From: JBBRHF01 sp038223055
GTDB lineage: Bacteria; Actinomycetota; Actinomycetes; JACCUZ01
Reading direction: 5' to 3'
DNA length: 6,769 nucleotides
Assembly (NCBI GenBank): GCA_038223055.1
Contig: JBBRHF010000209.1
Span: 1 to 6,769, forward strand
Below are positions 5,710 to 6,769 of this stretch, piece by piece (position 1 is the first letter of the stretch; each line of letters opens with the position of its first letter). The notes beneath the pieces are model-generated. The model was not told the DNA's origin. It did no database searches and saw only the letters and a program-made list of their open reading frames with translations. The position numbers and the translations under genes were made by a program.

Positions 5710-6735
5710 TCAGCCCCCCGAACCATTGCTTATCCGGACAATCATCTTGCCCATGTTGTCCCCACGAAGCAGCCCGAGGAACGCGGCCGGGGCGTTCTCC
5801 AACCCGTCGACGACGGTCTCCTCCTCGACCAGCCTTCCGTCGCGCCGCCAGTCGTTGACCTCCCGGACGAAATCGTCCATGCGCTGCGAGTGGTCGCCGA
5901 CGATGAAACCGCGCACGGTCAGCCGCTTCCCGATGACGAGGGCCAGGTTGCGCGGTGCGGCCGGCGGGGTCGTGTCGTTGTACTGCGCGACGGCGCCGCA
6001 CATGGCGACCCGGCCGTGGGGCCGCAACGCCGTGAGTGCGGCCTCGAGGTGCTCGCCGCCGACGTTGTCGAAGTAGACGTCGATGCCGTCGGGCGCGGCG
6101 GCCCGCAGCTGGTCCCGGACCGGGCCGTCGTGGTAATTGAAGGCCGCATCGAAGCCGAGTCGTTCGGTCAGGAAGGCGACCTTCTCGGCGCTGCCTGCGC
6201 TGCCGATGACCCGGCTGGCCCCGCGCAACCGGGCGAACTGACCGACCATGCCACCGACCGCGCCGGCTGCGCCGGAGACGAAGACCGCGTCCCCCGACGT
6301 CATGGCGGCGATGTCGAGCAGCCCGACGTACGCCGTGAAGCCGGTCAGTCCGAGGACGCCGAGGTAGTCCGAGGGGGCCGCGACGTCGGAGTCGACCTTG
6401 CGAAAGCGGCTCGCTTCGCCGAGAGCCAGGTCGCGCCAACCCATGCCGTGCAACACGGTGTCGCCGGGTGCGAGGTCATCCGAGCGGGACTCGAGCACCA
6501 CCCCGACGGCGCCGCCATCGAGCACCTCGCCGACGGCGAACGGCGGCACGTAGGACTTCGCGTCGTTCATCCGGCCCCGCATGTAGGGGTCGACTGACAT
6601 CACCAGGTTGCGCACAAGCACCTCGCCGTCGGCGGGCGCCGAGATCTGCTCCTCCTTCAGGGCGAATGTCTCCTCGGTCGGCCACCCGACGGGTCGGGCT
6701 GCGAGGTGGATCTCACGGCTGGTGCGGTCGGGCAT
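5710..6735 (-). CDS. NADPH-dependent oxidoreductase, MDR family, CurA/YncB-like
   Basis: This encodes a 341-residue zinc-independent medium-chain dehydrogenase/reductase of the group that holds E. coli curcumin reductase CurA and the leukotriene B4 dehydrogenase/prostaglandin reductases. They reduce activated carbon-carbon double bonds in alpha,beta-unsaturated carbonyl compounds with NADPH in the cytoplasm. Motifs in order are SVDPYMRGRM (47-56), GVLGLTGFTAYVGLLDI (126-142), the Rossmann loop GAAGAVGGMVGQ (155-166), GIDVYFDNVGGEHLEAAL (217-234), and GLENAPAAFLGLLRGDNMGK (311-330) near the C-terminus. These closely track CurA as I recall it, and the length is normal. ATG 6735 is supported by AAGGAG nine bases upstream. 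The gene lies 93 bp upstream of tmsA on the same strand, so it might be partly co-transcribed, but the gap has its own promoter-like signal. The physiological substrate cannot be read from the sequence, and a link to fatty acid branching is unproven. Confidence 0.85.
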   Translation of the reverse strand: MPDRTSREIHLAARPVGWPTEETFALKEEQISAPADGEVLVRNLVMSVDPYMRGRMNDAKSYVPPFAVGEVLDGGAVGVVLESRSDDLAPGDTVLHGMGWRDLALGEASRFRKVDSDVAAPSDYLGVLGLTGFTAYVGLLDIAAMTSGDAVFVSGAAGAVGGMVGQFARLRGASRVIGSAGSAEKVAFLTERLGFDAAFNYHDGPVRDQLRAAAPDGIDVYFDNVGGEHLEAALTALRPHGRVAMCGAVAQYNDTTPPAAPRNLALVIGKRLTVRGFIVGDHSQRMDDFVREVNDWRRDGRLVEEETVVDGLENAPAAFLGLLRGDNMGKMIVRISNGSGG

Positions 6736-6744
6736 CGGTTGGGG

Positions 6745-6750
6745 CTCCTT
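6745..6750 (-). promoter_or_regulatory. Ribosome binding site of the CurA-like gene
   Basis: On the minus strand AAGGAG lies nine bases before the ATG at 6735, a strong Shine-Dalgarno match that fixes this start. Only 19 bp of further upstream sequence are in the window, and I see no promoter in them. Confidence 0.7.
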
Positions 6751-6769
6751 GGGAGGCGGGTGGGTCCCG

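Noticed and set aside
5672..5710. Possible terminator after the CurA-like gene
   Set aside because: AGCCG and CGGCT could pair on the minus strand followed by TTCCTT, but the stem is five bp with a 19-base loop, too weak to report.
5689..6597. Plus-strand open frame of 302 codons across the CurA-like gene
   Set aside because: It is antisense to a well-supported reductase, with biased Val/Asp/Arg/Gly composition and no motifs.

Overview
The window is high-GC DNA of actinobacterial type. The clearest marker is a tmsA-tmsB pair, which makes 10-methyl branched fatty acids (tuberculostearic acid type) known from Mycobacteriales and related Actinobacteria. Two probable promoters have the TANNNT -10 form and lie so close to GTG starts that the messages would be leaderless, also common in Actinobacteria. 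I cannot name a genus.

Layout. The left third (about 1-1050) is poor in real genes. It holds a low-complexity stretch with a 15-bp period (strongest at 122-211) and a broken C-terminal remnant of what looks like an IS1380-family transposase (about 347-640). About 400 bp follow in which I see no gene. A promoter at 1050-1078 then leads into an intact small chlorite dismutase gene, cld (1085-1654, +). It keeps the proximal haem histidine, the distal arginine and the supporting glutamate. Directly after it is a dcuB-type C4-dicarboxylate transporter gene (1679-2898, +) that has lost its first ~42 codons and carries three frameshifts. The right part is a minus-strand block read from right to left: a zinc-independent MDR-family NADPH oxidoreductase of the CurA/YncB type (6735-5710), then tmsA (5616-4198) and tmsB (4201-2900), the last two overlapping by 4 nt.

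Interpretation. The right-hand block looks like resident lipid metabolism. TmsB would transfer a methyl group from S-adenosylmethionine to an oleoyl chain, giving a 10-methylene intermediate, and TmsA would reduce this to the 10-methyl chain. The left-hand block looks like a remodelled accessory region. An intact cld sits between transposase debris and a transporter gene truncated next to its stop codon, and the early cld codons are less GC-rich than the neighbours. This suggests that cld arrived by transfer, or was joined to this site by a rearrangement that removed the 5' end of dcuB. The tmsB and dcuB reading frames converge with a single base between their stop codons.

Limits. All identifications come from recalled family motifs, not database searches. 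The dcuB frameshifts could be sequencing errors. The coding status of the first 325 bp is unresolved.
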